Shown: piece after piece, positions 1-5,291 of the stretch
How positions within the stretch are numbered: position 1 is the stretch's first letter
How the letters are laid out: each line of letters starts with the position of its first letter
Virus record (IMG/VR): IMGVR_UViG_3300042401_001412
Coordinates: 1-30,485 of that record
Direction: 5' to 3' (one strand)
Origin: a virus
Length of the DNA stretch: 30,485 bases
Notes under the pieces: generated by a model
The model's database searches: none
What the model saw: only the letters and a program-made list of their open reading frames with translations
Told to the model about the DNA's origin: nothing
Translations under genes and position numbers: made by a program

Positions 1-13
1 CTTGGGGTTTTTT
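1..13. terminator. Left half of an end-spanning terminator / inverted end repeat
   Basis: CTTGGGGTTTTTT at the left end is the exact reverse complement of 30471-30483. If the ends are joined, the two copies make an A-tract, a CCCCAAG/CTTGGGG stem and a T-tract. The hairpin would lie one base after the minus-strand stop codon at 15-17, where an intrinsic terminator is expected. The match is seen directly; the joining is inferred. Confidence 0.6.
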
Positions 14-14
14 G

Positions 15-155
15 TTAGTGTGTTGTCTTATCTAAATGTTCTTCTATTAGTTTGTTGACCAGTGGTCCCATTTGTAGGTTCTTTTCAACACAAAAGATCT
101 TTAACCTGTAATGTACATCAGGACTTATTTGTAGGGGTTTTTGATATTTTCTCAT
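15..155 (-). CDS. Ribbon-helix-helix (Arc/CopG-like) transcriptional repressor, 46 aa
   Basis: The product starts MRKYQKPLQIS and ends EEHLDKTTH. It reads as a minimal RHH fold: a short basic arm, a beta strand (KPLQIS), helix A (about residues 12-25) and helix B (GPLVNKLIEEHL). Such proteins are dimeric DNA-binding repressors that insert the paired strands into the major groove. The ATG at 155 is the only sensible start. The gene is divergent from the early arm, and the 72-bp gap contains a palindrome, the usual arrangement for an autoregulated repressor. Its terminator appears to be completed by the other end of the window. The fold is seen in sequence pattern; the target sites are inferred. 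Confidence 0.75.
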   Translation of the reverse strand: MRKYQKPLQISPDVHYRLKIFCVEKNLQMGPLVNKLIEEHLDKTTH

Positions 156-178
156 TTTTTTTATATTTTGATATAATA

Positions 179-207
179 ATAATATAATTTATTTGACCTT
201 TTGTCAA
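179..207 (-). promoter_or_regulatory. Promoter of the RHH gene (TTGACA-N17-TATTAT)
   Basis: On the minus strand TTGACA (207-202) and TATTAT (184-179) are separated by 17 bases and lie 23 bases before the ATG at 155. This resembles a classical sigma-70 promoter rather than the TTTG/TAnnTTTG type used elsewhere in the window. The -35 box lies inside the palindrome at 193-207, so a bound repressor would cover it. Confidence 0.45.
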
Positions 208-222
208 TAAACAATATATTTA
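192..222 (+). promoter_or_regulatory. Bacteroidetes-type promoter of the early arm, near-leaderless
   Basis: TTTG (192-195), 19 bases, then TATATTTA (215-222), followed five bases later by the ATG at 228. This fits the Bacteroidetes -33/-7 promoter apart from a final A in place of G. The start of transcription should fall almost at the ATG, so the message would be nearly leaderless. Confidence 0.5.
193..207. promoter_or_regulatory. Candidate operator, TTGAC-N5-GTCAA
   Basis: A perfect inverted repeat of two 5-base arms around CTTTT sits between the divergent genes. It overlaps the upstream box of both promoters. The same TTGAC/GTCAA half-sites recur, in the opposite arrangement, in promoter cassettes at 4101-4114 and, less perfectly, at three to four other sites. 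Binding by the adjacent RHH protein is inferred. Confidence 0.5.
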
Positions 223-227
223 TTTAT

Positions 228-563
228 ATGAAAGAAAAAGAAGAGTTCCTAAAACGTAGAATAATGACTGATCACGGGTGGATGTATTTTTGTAGACAAT
301 GTATGGTCTATAAACCAGAAGTTGACTTCTACCGACGTAAAGATTCATCATTTGGTGTGGACTACCGTTGTAAGATACATCGTAAACAGTATCGTACAAA
401 AACCACTCCTACGGACAAATCTATGTCGTATCTGAAACTACACGGAATACGTGATTCCGATTTTGATGAAACAGAAAAGTTATTAAAAATACTTGGATAC
501 AAAATCTGTAAAACGTGTCCACCTGTTTGGGAACAATTCAATAAACGTTATAATCTAAACTAA
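228..563 (+). CDS. Small zinc-finger protein, 111 aa
   Basis: The product begins MKEKEEFLKRR. A CxxC pair (FCRQC, about residues 22-25) and a later C-x2-H (YRCKIH) form a zinc-ribbon-like unit about 35 residues long. This kind of unit is often found beside or fused to phage HNH endonucleases, but I see no HNH catalytic motif here. A second CxxC (CKTC) lies near the C-terminus, followed by EQFNKRYNL. The frame stays open upstream to a TTG at 201, but the ATG at 228 suits the promoter at 192-222. It is probably a nucleic-acid-binding early protein; its exact job is unknown. It is followed after two bases by the next gene. Confidence 0.7.
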   Translation: MKEKEEFLKRRIMTDHGWMYFCRQCMVYKPEVDFYRRKDSSFGVDYRCKIHRKQYRTKTTPTDKSMSYLKLHGIRDSDFDETEKLLKILGYKICKTCPPVWEQFNKRYNLN

Positions 564-565
564 CT

Positions 566-784
566 ATGGGAAAACAATATCTAACACCCCCAAGGGTAAA
601 ACTTATCAAACACCTTCATCATAACCGTGGTATCACACCATACTTTATAAATAAAACCTATGGAATTACCAGTCGTAGTAACATCTGTAAGATCCTCAAT
701 GAAAACAGATGGATGGAAGTGACCGTACCCCAAGAATCAGAAGGAGAATTATTATTTTGGAAATGGATACATAATGAAATTTAA
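566..784 (+). CDS. Small helix-turn-helix-like protein, 72 aa
   Basis: The product is basic and begins MGKQYLTPPRVKLIKHL. Residues about 8-48 resemble the helix-turn-helix found in small phage and resolvase-type DNA-binding proteins: a helix, then ITPYFINKTYGI as turn and approach, then TSRSNICKILNENRW as recognition helix with a final aromatic. The acidic, Trp-containing tail (ELLFWKWIHNEI) is unlike the rest. It begins two bases after the previous stop and shares its transcript. A DNA-binding role is inferred from the pattern only. Confidence 0.65.
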   Translation: MGKQYLTPPRVKLIKHLHHNRGITPYFINKTYGITSRSNICKILNENRWMEVTVPQESEGELLFWKWIHNEI

Positions 785-785
785 C

Positions 786-815
786 TTGATAATAAATAAA
801 TATATCGTATATTTG
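786..815 (+). promoter_or_regulatory. Bacteroidetes-type promoter, near-leaderless
   Basis: TTG (786-788), 19 bases, then TATATTTG (808-815), a perfect TAnnTTTG box. The ATG at 820 follows after only four bases, so the transcript should begin at or next to the start codon. Confidence 0.65.
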
Positions 816-819
816 TAGT

Positions 820-945
820 ATGAGTAAAACTAAAACCTTATTTGAACAAGTGTTTTTTGACTGGTCATCAAATGAACACTTGGATGATGAATACCTTTAC
901 GACCAAATAAACAATCCTAAAACCCTTTATGATTATGAACTATGA
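820..945 (+). CDS. Hypothetical acidic protein, 41 aa
   Basis: The ATG at 820 opens a 41-codon frame ending TGA at 943-945. The product starts MSKTKTLFEQVFFDW and ends LYDYEL. It is acidic with several aromatic residues and matches no family I know. Support comes from the strong promoter ending four bases upstream and from the overlap with the next gene, which suggests translational coupling. It lies where there would otherwise be a gap in the gene series. Confidence 0.6.
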   Translation: MSKTKTLFEQVFFDWSSNEHLDDEYLYDQINNPKTLYDYEL

Positions 946-1162
946 AGACAGACGTCAAGAACTAATTGTACGTCAATCACAAATGGAACGTGTAATTGAA
1001 TATTACACACTCCGTGGTATCAAACCCACAACACTTGAATTATTCACGACAGTTGAATTATTCTCGGATTTTATCTTGAACTCCATCACACCACAGGTAA
1101 AAGACCGTGTCACAAACATGGACAAGTACCTATCAACGAAACAAATAATGAACGTTGAATAA
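929..1162 (+). CDS. Hypothetical protein, 77 aa
   Basis: The product begins MIMNYEDRRQEL and is predicted mostly helical, with a charged first half and the segment TTVELFSDFIL in the middle. A second ATG at 935 gives a protein two residues shorter; the sequence does not decide between them. The start lies inside the end of the preceding small gene, and its stop shares one base with the next ATG (TAATG), so the three genes are tightly coupled. I do not recognise a family. Confidence 0.65.
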   Translation: MIMNYEDRRQELIVRQSQMERVIEYYTLRGIKPTTLELFTTVELFSDFILNSITPQVKDRVTNMDKYLSTKQIMNVE

Positions 1163-1476
1163 TGGAACAGGAAAAGGAAATATTCTACTTCGGTCAAATC
1201 ATTACCGAACCCCAACTGACTTGGACCGACTTCAAGATCGTCAACAACGAAATCGTTGGTAATTCAGGATGGTCTTGTTGGATACAAACGAATTCTAACC
1301 TACTTGACGGAACTGAAATCAAGTTATGGTCTGAAATACAATACGACCTAAATAAATGGAAGGACAAACCCGTTCGTTCAGGATCTATGGTCAAACTATC
1401 TTTGAAACAAATAAAGTCATCCAACATATCACCTGACGGAAAACGTTATTGTTTCAATATCGTTATAAGAAAATAA
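1162..1476 (+). CDS. Hypothetical protein, 104 aa
   Basis: The product begins MEQEKEIFYFG. It looks beta-rich with many Trp residues (TWTDF, SGWSCWIQ, KLWSEI, KWKDKP) and ends with a strand-like YCFNIVIRK. This resembles a small OB- or beta-barrel-type phage protein, but I cannot assign a family. It is the last gene before a strong intrinsic terminator at 1501-1529 and starts on the stop codon of the previous gene. Confidence 0.65.
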   Translation: MEQEKEIFYFGQIITEPQLTWTDFKIVNNEIVGNSGWSCWIQTNSNLLDGTEIKLWSEIQYDLNKWKDKPVRSGSMVKLSLKQIKSSNISPDGKRYCFNIVIRK

Positions 1477-1500
1477 AACCACGGATCTGCTTCATCTTTG

Positions 1501-1529
1501 GGGGGAGTTCGTGGTCTCCCCCTTTTTTT
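1501..1529 (+). terminator. Intrinsic terminator
   Basis: GGGGGAG (1501-1507) pairs with CTCCCCC (1516-1522) around an 8-base loop, followed by seven T residues. It lies 24 bases after the stop at 1476 and ends just before the next promoter box. An alternative stem, CCACGGA (1479-1485) with TTCGTGG (1508-1514), uses the loop of this hairpin. Confidence 0.85.
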
Positions 1530-1530
1530 A

Positions 1531-1538
1531 TATCTTTG
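1531..1538 (+). promoter_or_regulatory. Promoter -7 box, near-leaderless
   Basis: TATCTTTG directly follows the T-run of the terminator and ends four bases before the ATG at 1543, the same spacing as at 808-820. No good TTTG box is present 19-20 bases upstream, so the upstream half is weak. Confidence 0.5.
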
Positions 1539-1542
1539 TATT

Positions 1543-1866
1543 ATGAAAGAACTAATAGAACTTGTTGATCTTGAAGACCTTGGATTTGATGTGACATTTC
1601 AACGTCATGACACCCACCCACATCGTTATACGTGTACCGTACGTAGGTGGGATAAGAACAAAGAGAAATTCAAACAAGGTACATTTATGTGGCAACACGG
1701 ACGTCAATCCCCCGTTGATGTGGTGTTTTTCCCCGACAAATGGTTCATCTATCCATCCGATAGATTAAAAAGATACTTTCAAGAAAACTTCTTCAATATA
1801 GAAAAAATAACTGGTCTAAAAATAAATTGGAAAAAATATGATTCCCTACCCATCTTTGATAAATAA
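1543..1866 (+). CDS. Hypothetical protein, 107 aa
   Basis: The product begins MKELIELVDLEDLGF. It is rich in aromatic and basic residues (RHDTHPHRY, VRRWDKNKEKF, MWQHGRQS, DKWFIYPSDRLKRYF) and probably alpha/beta. The frame is open upstream to a TTG at 1498, but that would start inside the terminator; the ATG at 1543 lies right after the TATCTTTG box. It overlaps the start of the DruA-like gene by 29 bases if that gene begins at 1838. I do not recognise the family. Confidence 0.65.
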   Translation: MKELIELVDLEDLGFDVTFQRHDTHPHRYTCTVRRWDKNKEKFKQGTFMWQHGRQSPVDVVFFPDKWFIYPSDRLKRYFQENFFNIEKITGLKINWKKYDSLPIFDK

Positions 1867-2938
1867 ACTACAACCCTTTATGGACTTCTATGATTACGAA
1901 GACATTACGGGTTACTATGTGAAAAAGAAAATGGAACGTTTAAGACAGTTTTCCTTGGATGGGATAGAAGATCTTTTGTTCAATGACCCGTCAGTCAATC
2001 CGTTGGAGATGTCCTTGGAAATCAAAGAAATTGATGGTGGTCAATTCAATAAACTCGTCACAGGGATCGCGACCTTCCCGATAGAAAATCAAATAGGTCG
2101 TCAGATGATCTTGGGTGTAAAGGAAACCAACACGGATAAGTGGGTGGGGTTCGTTCGTTTGTCATCACCAGTGTCATCCATCAAACCAAGAAACGACTAC
2201 TTTGGTCAGACAATACCACTAAAACAGGTAAACGACTATTTCGTAAACGGTCAAACGATCGTCCCTGTACAACCTTTTGGATACAACTACTTGGGTGGTA
2301 AACTCCTATCGTTGATCTGTACGTCAGAAGAAGTACGTGAAATGTTCAATAAAAAATACGGGACAAACCTTTTGATGTTTGAAACAACATCTCTGTACGG
2401 AACAAGTAAAAATGTATCTATGTACGACGGTCTTGAACCCTACATCAAATTCCGTGGTCTAACAGAATCCACGAACTACTTGTTCCCAACAGACGAAGTG
2501 TACTTCCCCCTACGTGACCTATGTCGTGAATACTACGGGATAGAACATGAAGGTAATATGTTGGTCACTAAAAAAGGTTCATCACCCAAGTCAAGGGAAT
2601 TCAATAGGATGATCAGTATCATCAAAAATGAAATCCAAAGAAATGATCACACTTTGTATAGAGAATTTGTAGAGTTCATGAAAACGAAAACAAGAACATT
2701 ACAACAGAAACGTTTTTATACATCCACGTATGGGTTCACTAACGTCAAGGAACATTTGACCACTGGTGAAGACCTAATACGTCCTAACAAGGACAAATAC
2801 TCACTTGATAATATAATCGGTTATTGGAAAAACAAATCCTACAAAAGATGGTCTAAACTAAAACAGGAAGGTTTATTACGAAATGATCTTGAAATATACA
2901 AACTTGGTCAATTACATAATTTTGATATAATTCGTTGA
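1838..2938 (+). CDS. DUF4338 / Druantia DruA-like protein, 366 aa
   Basis: This is the largest protein of the early arm. Residues about 140-225 carry the pattern I associate with DUF4338: QPFGYNYLGGKLLSLICTS, then NKKYGTNLLMFETTSLYG, then YIKFRGLTES. The family includes DruA of the Druantia defence system and many stand-alone phage proteins; its biochemical activity is not established as far as I know. The part before it (IDGGQFNKLVTGIATFP, about residues 65-81) and the segment GFVRLSSPVSSI (about 103-114) fit the N-terminal half. The C-terminal third is basic and helical. Two starts are possible, the ATG at 1838 (overlapping the previous gene) or at 1880, 14 bases after its stop. The assignment rests on motif memory, not a search. 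Confidence 0.65.
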   Translation: MIPYPSLINKLQPFMDFYDYEDITGYYVKKKMERLRQFSLDGIEDLLFNDPSVNPLEMSLEIKEIDGGQFNKLVTGIATFPIENQIGRQMILGVKETNTDKWVGFVRLSSPVSSIKPRNDYFGQTIPLKQVNDYFVNGQTIVPVQPFGYNYLGGKLLSLICTSEEVREMFNKKYGTNLLMFETTSLYGTSKNVSMYDGLEPYIKFRGLTESTNYLFPTDEVYFPLRDLCREYYGIEHEGNMLVTKKGSSPKSREFNRMISIIKNEIQRNDHTLYREFVEFMKTKTRTLQQKRFYTSTYGFTNVKEHLTTGEDLIRPNKDKYSLDNIIGYWKNKSYKRWSKLKQEGLLRNDLEIYKLGQLHNFDIIR

Positions 2939-2944
2939 TCGGGA

Positions 2945-2976
2945 TTTTGCCATGTAAAAATCATGTTGTATCTTTA
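2945..2976 (+). promoter_or_regulatory. Promoter cassette, TTTTG-N19-TATCTTTA
   Basis: TTTTG (2945-2949), 19 bases, TATCTTTA (2969-2976), then an A-rich leader of 27 bases (CATCATAATCCT...) to the ATG at 3004. The same box and nearly the same leader recur at 3354. Confidence 0.6.
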
Positions 2977-3003
2977 CATCATAATCCTGAAACCTAAAAC
3001 AAC

Positions 3004-3327
3004 ATGACACAAGAAGAACAACAAGAACAAGCAAAAAACGTAGTTGAGACCCTGTACTCTAACTTGATTGAATCTTTGGAAACCACACGACAAATCACAA
3101 AACAACACGGTGATGAAACGTTTCAAACGAAGGTAGGTAACATATCCTTCAACGATATCTTCAACTTTGATAAAATTGACATCGTATCGTACATCGGTTA
3201 TCTGTTCATGACAAAACAGAACAATACGTACTTCGGTAACACAGATCACGAGACCGTTCAATTTGTCTTCACGGAGATTTACAGTAAGAAGGTGATGAAT
3301 TCTCTTGTGAAAAAATATCTTCACTAA
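3004..3327 (+). CDS. Hypothetical protein, 107 aa
   Basis: The product begins MTQEEQQEQAKNVV. The N-terminal 40 residues are a charged, Gln-rich helix; the rest is mixed, with FDKIDIVSYIGYLFMTKQ in the middle. No signal peptide or clear membrane segment is seen and no family is recognised. It is a single-gene transcription unit: its own promoter lies at 2945-2976 and the next promoter starts four bases after its stop. Confidence 0.65.
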   Translation: MTQEEQQEQAKNVVETLYSNLIESLETTRQITKQHGDETFQTKVGNISFNDIFNFDKIDIVSYIGYLFMTKQNNTYFGNTDHETVQFVFTEIYSKKVMNSLVKKYLH

Positions 3328-3330
3328 TAC

Positions 3331-3361
3331 TTGTGTAACCCAAAAACTTGCAGTATCTTTA
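3331..3361 (+). promoter_or_regulatory. Promoter cassette, TTG-N20-TATCTTTA
   Basis: TTG (3331-3333), 20 bases, TATCTTTA (3354-3361), then a 27-base leader beginning CATCATAATCCTAAAACC, nearly identical to the leader at 2977, up to the ATG at 3389. Confidence 0.6.
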
Positions 3362-3388
3362 CATCATAATCCTAAAACCAAAAACAAA

Positions 3389-3808
3389 ATGAAACTTTAT
3401 CCATCTTCACATGTTGACTCTCTCAAAGATTTCTTGGAACTGATCAACAACAATCAAGTAACCCTTCGTTTCGGTGTCACCCGTTCATCTGTTGACTCAC
3501 CCTACCGTGGTATGGTGTCTTTTCTGAATATCACGGATGAAACCTATTACAAGGTTGTATCATCTCTCAAATGGTTAGGTCAATCAGACATCCTACGTAA
3601 ACAATCCAAGAACAAATGGAAGAAGGTGATCTATTCAAACAATCTCCTTGAAATGATGTACGGTCTTGACGGATTCCACCAAATGATCGTAGAGTCAGGT
3701 AAGAAGAATCCCGAACTCAAAAAACTCATTGATCAAATTCAGTGGGATGATCAACCTTCTGAAACCGAATCACTAATGATGGAGGTCTGTGAAGACCTCC
3801 CCTTCTAA
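3389..3808 (+). CDS. Hypothetical protein, 139 aa
   Basis: The product begins MKLYPSSHVDSLKDF and ends in an acidic tail (EVCEDLPF). The segment VSSLKWLGQSDILRKQSKNKWKKVIYSN (about residues 51-78) resembles a winged-helix or other compact basic domain, so nucleic-acid binding is possible but not shown. It heads a two-gene unit with the gene at 3821 and has its own promoter cassette. Confidence 0.65.
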   Translation: MKLYPSSHVDSLKDFLELINNNQVTLRFGVTRSSVDSPYRGMVSFLNITDETYYKVVSSLKWLGQSDILRKQSKNKWKKVIYSNNLLEMMYGLDGFHQMIVESGKKNPELKKLIDQIQWDDQPSETESLMMEVCEDLPF

Positions 3809-3820
3809 TACTTATTTTTT

Positions 3821-4099
3821 ATGACACACAGAATTATTCTCCCGAACCAATATAAAAATACTGAACATTTCATCCACGTTCTCGTACACGATATTCTGAC
3901 CCGTAATGGTCAAGAAGAATTACTTGAAGGTATCGTTGATATTGAATACGACGAACTTGAACTCAAAGAAATCTACATCAACGTATTTGATATGTTGACT
4001 TGGACAATCATTATTTGGATTATAACCGATGATGAAGAAAACGTGTATGTGGAATATTCCCTACACGAAGGTAAAAAAACTTTTGACGACGTTATGTAG
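3821..4099 (+). CDS. Hypothetical acidic protein, 92 aa
   Basis: The product begins MTHRIILPNQYK and is strongly acidic (DIEYDELELKEIY, TDDEENVYVEY). A hydrophobic stretch, MLTWTIIIWIIT (about residues 58-69), is short for a membrane span and more likely a buried strand. It starts 12 bases after the previous stop with no promoter box between. Its stop lies one base before the palindrome of the next promoter. Acidic small early proteins of phages often inhibit host factors, but nothing here shows a target. Confidence 0.6.
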   Translation: MTHRIILPNQYKNTEHFIHVLVHDILTRNGQEELLEGIVDIEYDELELKEIYINVFDMLTWTIIIWIITDDEENVYVEYSLHEGKKTFDDVM

Positions 4100-4100
4100 T

Positions 4101-4123
4101 GTCAAATATTTGACGTATCTTTA
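4101..4123 (+). promoter_or_regulatory. Promoter box with perfect palindromic operator
   Basis: GTCAAATATTTGAC (4101-4114) is a perfect 14-base palindrome. TATCTTTA (4116-4123) follows, and a 27-base leader leads to the ATG at 4151. The upstream -33 box is poor here (TTATG at 4092-4096). The palindrome fills the spacer between the promoter elements, where a repressor would block polymerase. Confidence 0.6.
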
Positions 4124-4150
4124 CATCACTAACCTAATAACTGAACTGAC

Positions 4151-4372
4151 ATGAAATACAATCAAGGTGACGAAGTAATCGTCCAAGTACAAAAACACAC
4201 CTTTTACCACGCACAAGTGATTGGTGATAATGGTAAGTTTGTTGATGTGATACTCAAAGAAAAATCTCCTCGGTATAGGGACTTTATGTATGATAAGGAA
4301 TTTGGTATTACACACAATATGATCGTTGAAAAAACTTATGATAGTTTGACAGACAAATGTTTGGTCATCTAA
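4151..4372 (+). CDS. Hypothetical SH3-like small protein, 73 aa
   Basis: The product begins MKYNQGDEVIVQVQ. The first 45 residues, with the motif QGDEVIVQVQKHTFYHAQVIG and a following strand, look like a small SH3/KOW-type beta-barrel such as is seen in many short phage and regulatory proteins. The rest is mixed and basic. It is a single-gene unit; the promoter of the next unit begins inside its last four codons. The fold is an inference from strand pattern only. Confidence 0.6.
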   Translation: MKYNQGDEVIVQVQKHTFYHAQVIGDNGKFVDVILKEKSPRYRDFMYDKEFGITHNMIVEKTYDSLTDKCLVI

Positions 4373-4391
4373 AATATTTGACGTATCTTTG
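4360..4391 (+). promoter_or_regulatory. Promoter cassette, TTTG-N20-TATCTTTG
   Basis: TTTG (4360-4363), 20 bases, TATCTTTG (4384-4391): the best match to the Bacteroidetes consensus in the window. The spacer holds AAAATATTTGACG, half of the palindrome seen in the sister cassettes. It drives an unusually long leader. Confidence 0.7.
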
Positions 4392-4394
4392 ATA

Positions 4395-4523
4395 TATCAA
4401 ACAAGGGGATGTGGTGACCCCCAAAACACCACCCTCGTGAAGTAGAGGATTTACTTCGGGTCTGACCCACCTTGATCCTTTGGATAGAACGGGTTTACAT
4501 GTCTAACCTCAAAACCTAAAACC
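4395..4523 (+). other. Structured 5' leader RNA, about 129 nt
   Basis: Sister units have leaders of 20-29 bases; this one has about 130. Three hairpins are visible: GTGGTG (4411-4416) with CACCAC (4427-4432); GAAGTA (4439-4444) with TACTTC (4452-4457); ATCC (4475-4478) with GGAT (4482-4485). GGGG at 4405-4408 can pair with the C-run in the first loop, which would give a pseudoknot. The last 20 bases (CTAACCTCAAAACCTAAAAC) match the short leaders. It could be a cis-acting regulatory RNA or a small RNA. It matches no riboswitch I know. Confidence 0.5.
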
Positions 4524-4766
4524 ATGACCCCCACGATTATCAAAGGTGAAGAATTCACACTACAATTCTATCAACCAGTCGGTAAATACATGATCTACGG
4601 ACAGATCTTCAATAACGAAACCGAAGATGTGATCGTTGAATTACCTATATTCACCGATGTTTTCAGTGATATGTTGTGTCAGAGTTTTGAAATGTTTGAA
4701 GAAGATCCTGATATGGTAAAACATTTCAATAACATCACAGAAGATTTGGTCAATTCAAATATTTGA
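4524..4766 (+). CDS. Hypothetical protein, 80 aa
   Basis: The product begins MTPTIIKGEEFTLQF. The first half is beta-rich and the second half acidic and helical (FEMFEEDPDMVKHF). Its last codons and stop lie inside the operator of the next promoter, so the C-terminal NSNI is encoded by the regulatory sequence; the gene at 5061 ends the same way. It is preceded by the structured leader at 4395-4523. No family is recognised. Confidence 0.6.
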   Translation: MTPTIIKGEEFTLQFYQPVGKYMIYGQIFNNETEDVIVELPIFTDVFSDMLCQSFEMFEEDPDMVKHFNNITEDLVNSNI

Positions 4767-4776
4767 CGTACCTTTA
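4745..4776 (+). promoter_or_regulatory. Promoter cassette, TTTG-N20-TACCTTTA, with palindrome
   Basis: TTTG (4745-4748), 20 bases, TACCTTTA (4769-4776). The spacer holds TCAAATATTTGA (4755-4766), a perfect 12-base palindrome. The leader begins CAGAACTAACCTC. Confidence 0.65.
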
Positions 4777-4801
4777 CAGAACTAACCTCAAACATGGAAC
4801 A

Positions 4802-5017
4802 ATGACCAAGAAGGAAAATAAAAAAAGATTCAAAAAGATCTGTCAAATGTGGTTTTCACCAATTATCAGTGAGGATGTGTTTTTTCACTGTAAAGAAAAT
4901 TATGACATGAACGATGAGTATTCTGATGATGATATTCATGACCTTGTTACTTGTATGTTCCGTGATATGACTGATGAAAAAATCAAACCCGAAATATACT
5001 TCGGAGAACTTGTGTAA
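4802..5017 (+). CDS. Hypothetical protein, 71 aa
   Basis: The product begins MTKKENKKRFKKICQMWF: a basic N-terminal helix, then an acidic middle (NDEYSDDDIHDL), with three Cys. The frame is open to a TTG at 4763 but that lies inside the promoter, so the ATG at 4802 is chosen. A three-codon frame ATG-GAA-CAA-TGA (4794-4805) ends on this start and could couple or modulate its translation. No family is recognised. Confidence 0.6.
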   Translation: MTKKENKKRFKKICQMWFSPIISEDVFFHCKENYDMNDEYSDDDIHDLVTCMFRDMTDEKIKPEIYFGELV

Positions 5018-5040
5018 TCTAAATATTTGACGTATCTTTG
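5010..5040 (+). promoter_or_regulatory. Promoter cassette, TTG-N20-TATCTTTG
   Basis: TTG (5010-5012) within the end of the previous gene, 20 bases, TATCTTTG (5033-5040). The spacer has AAATATTTGACG, with the left palindrome arm degraded to CTAAAT. A 20-base leader leads to the ATG at 5061. Confidence 0.6.
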
Positions 5041-5060
5041 AAAACATAAAAAAATTAACT

Positions 5061-5252
5061 ATGAAAACTAAACAACAAAAACTTGATTTTATTTTAGACA
5101 AAGTAAAAAATATTGATGAGAATCAATTACACCTCAATAATATTATTGTGGATATTCGTTTTATGATAATGCATCCTGACCCTTTTCTTTTTTCACATAA
5201 AGGGTTGGATCAAATTATTTACCGAATTGGTTTGTGTAATTCAAATATTTGA
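5061..5252 (+). CDS. Hypothetical protein, 63 aa
   Basis: The product begins MKTKQQKLDFILDKV and is mostly helical, with the segment NNIIVDIRFMIMHPDPF in the middle. It ends CNSNI, where the last codons and stop are part of the next operator. It has its own promoter cassette and forms a single-gene unit. I do not recognise it. Confidence 0.55.
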   Translation: MKTKQQKLDFILDKVKNIDENQLHLNNIIVDIRFMIMHPDPFLFSHKGLDQIIYRIGLCNSNI

Positions 5253-5262
5253 CGTACCTTTA
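5231..5262 (+). promoter_or_regulatory. Promoter cassette, TTTG-N20-TACCTTTA, with palindrome
   Basis: TTTG (5231-5234), 20 bases, TACCTTTA (5255-5262). The spacer holds TCAAATATTTGA (5241-5252). The 29-base leader contains CTAACCTCAAAACCTGAAAAC, nearly identical to the end of the leader before 4524. Confidence 0.65.
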
Positions 5263-5291
5263 CAACTCTAACCTCAAAACCTGAAAACAAA

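Noticed and set aside
4395-4523. A tRNA or known riboswitch in the structured leader
   Set aside because: No T-loop GTTC, no acceptor stem or CCA, and no aptamer signature I recognise.
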